DNA from: CAYNRE01 sp964399535
Lineage (GTDB): Bacteria > Planctomycetota > Planctomycetia > Pirellulales > CAYNRE01
Direction of reading: 5' to 3'
Length of the DNA stretch: 64,000 nucleotides
Assembly: GCA_964399535.1 (NCBI GenBank)
Contig: CAYNRE010000027.1
Span: 62,001 to 126,000 of the forward strand
The notes under the pieces are model-generated. The model saw nothing but the letters and a program-made list of their open reading frames with translations. It was not told where the DNA came from and did no database searches. Shown here one piece after another: positions 63,550 to 64,000 of this stretch (its first letter is position 1; the number at the start of each line of letters is the position of its first letter). The translations under genes and the position numbers were made by a program.

Positions 63550-64000
63550 ATGGCTGGTGATTCCGCCGACGGTCCGGCTGCCGGCTCGGTGTCGGCCTGG
63601 GTAGTCGAACACCACGAAGCGGTGTACCGATACGCCTGGCGGCTGACCGGCTCGGCGGCCGACGCCGAAGACCTGACCCAACAGGTGTTTCTGGCGGTCC
63701 AGGCTCAGGCGGCTCAGTTGTCCGAGGTGCGCAGTCCGCGGGCTTGGTTACTGACCATCTTGCGGCATGCGTATCTCAAGGGGCGCCGCGCCAAGCGGCC
63801 GGTGCCGCTGACGGCGCTGGAAGTCGATCCCGATTCGATCCCGGCCCAGATGCCGGCCGATTCGGAATGGGATTTCGAGCGGCTGCAAGCGGCGCTCGAC
63901 GAACTGCCCGACGAATTCAAGCTGGTCTTGTTGTTGTTCTACTTCGAACAGTGTTCGTACCAGGAAATTGCCGAGCGGCTGCGGTTGCCGCTGGGCACCG
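63550..64000 (+). CDS. ECF-type RNA polymerase sigma factor, C-terminus cut by window edge
   Basis: 150 visible codons of an extracytoplasmic-function sigma factor. Region 2 has VVEHHEAVYRYAWRLTGSAA and DAEDLTQQVFLAV, with SPRAWLLTILRHAYLKGRRA after it; region 4 has LDELPDEFKLVLLLFYFEQC and SYQEIAERLRLPLGT, the HTH that reads -35, cut at base 64000. A short linker connects them. ATG 63550 has GGGAG about eleven bases upstream. The anti-sigma gene, usually next, is outside the window. Confidence 0.92.
   Translation, partial: MAGDSADGPAAGSVSAWVVEHHEAVYRYAWRLTGSAADAEDLTQQVFLAVQAQAAQLSEVRSPRAWLLTILRHAYLKGRRAKRPVPLTALEVDPDSIPAQMPADSEWDFERLQAALDELPDEFKLVLLLFYFEQCSYQEIAERLRLPLGT

Overview
The window is a high-GC bacterial chromosome segment that looks planctomycetal, most like the Pirellulales. 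Three things point there: an LEPR-XLL-type N-terminal motif on a giant secreted protease, a small membrane protein with the characteristic RQFSLQGML-type start, and the gene mix (PrkA/YeaH/SpoVR module, PPi-type phosphofructokinase, ceramidase-like and purple-acid-phosphatase-like secreted hydrolases, PQQ-propeller and DUF11-type surface proteins). Genes lie on both strands in short runs with long divergent intergenic regions. I see no rRNA, tRNA, CRISPR array, phage or insertion sequence.

Layout. 1-2.7 kb (minus): partial Kef-type antiporter, larB, a FadR-type regulator. 3.1-8.0 kb (plus): M24 peptidase, accB, accC (acetyl-CoA carboxylase biotin subunits), PPi-type phosphofructokinase. 8.1-18 kb: secreted LamG phosphoesterase, TPR protein, then a minus-strand run of sulfotransferase, thioesterase, ceramidase-like protein, FabZ-like dehydratase and rhomboid protease. 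18.4-24.6 kb (plus): an 1832-residue protein with two complete subtilisin domains, then a lone receiver. 25-31.1 kb (plus): prkA-yeaH-small ORF-spoVR stress module with a possible leader ORF upstream and another small gene downstream. 31.7-38 kb: thioredoxin/trypsin-like fusion, DUF11 protein with Cys pentapeptide repeats, fatty acid desaturase. 38-43.5 kb (minus): two-component system, Ala/Pro-rich repeat protein, DJ-1/PfpI protein, hypothetical gene, and prfB with its programmed +1 frameshift. 43.9-53.4 kb: apparent TIGR03546/TIGR03545 fusion with a long disordered tail, PQQ-propeller protein, and a 1381-residue unknown. 53.4-60 kb: minisatellite running into the miaE stop codon, TPR lipoprotein, ABC permease, thioredoxin-YHS fusion. 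60-64 kb: rho with a strong promoter about 700 nt upstream and a Gly/Arg-rich N terminus, a 49-residue lipoprotein with its own terminator, and a partial ECF sigma factor.

The most informative points are the prfB frameshift, several uncommon domain fusions, the small genes attached to the PrkA/SpoVR module, the repeat array at miaE, the long rho leader, and a terminator-like hairpin in a divergent promoter region. All calls are from reading sequence; no database search was run.
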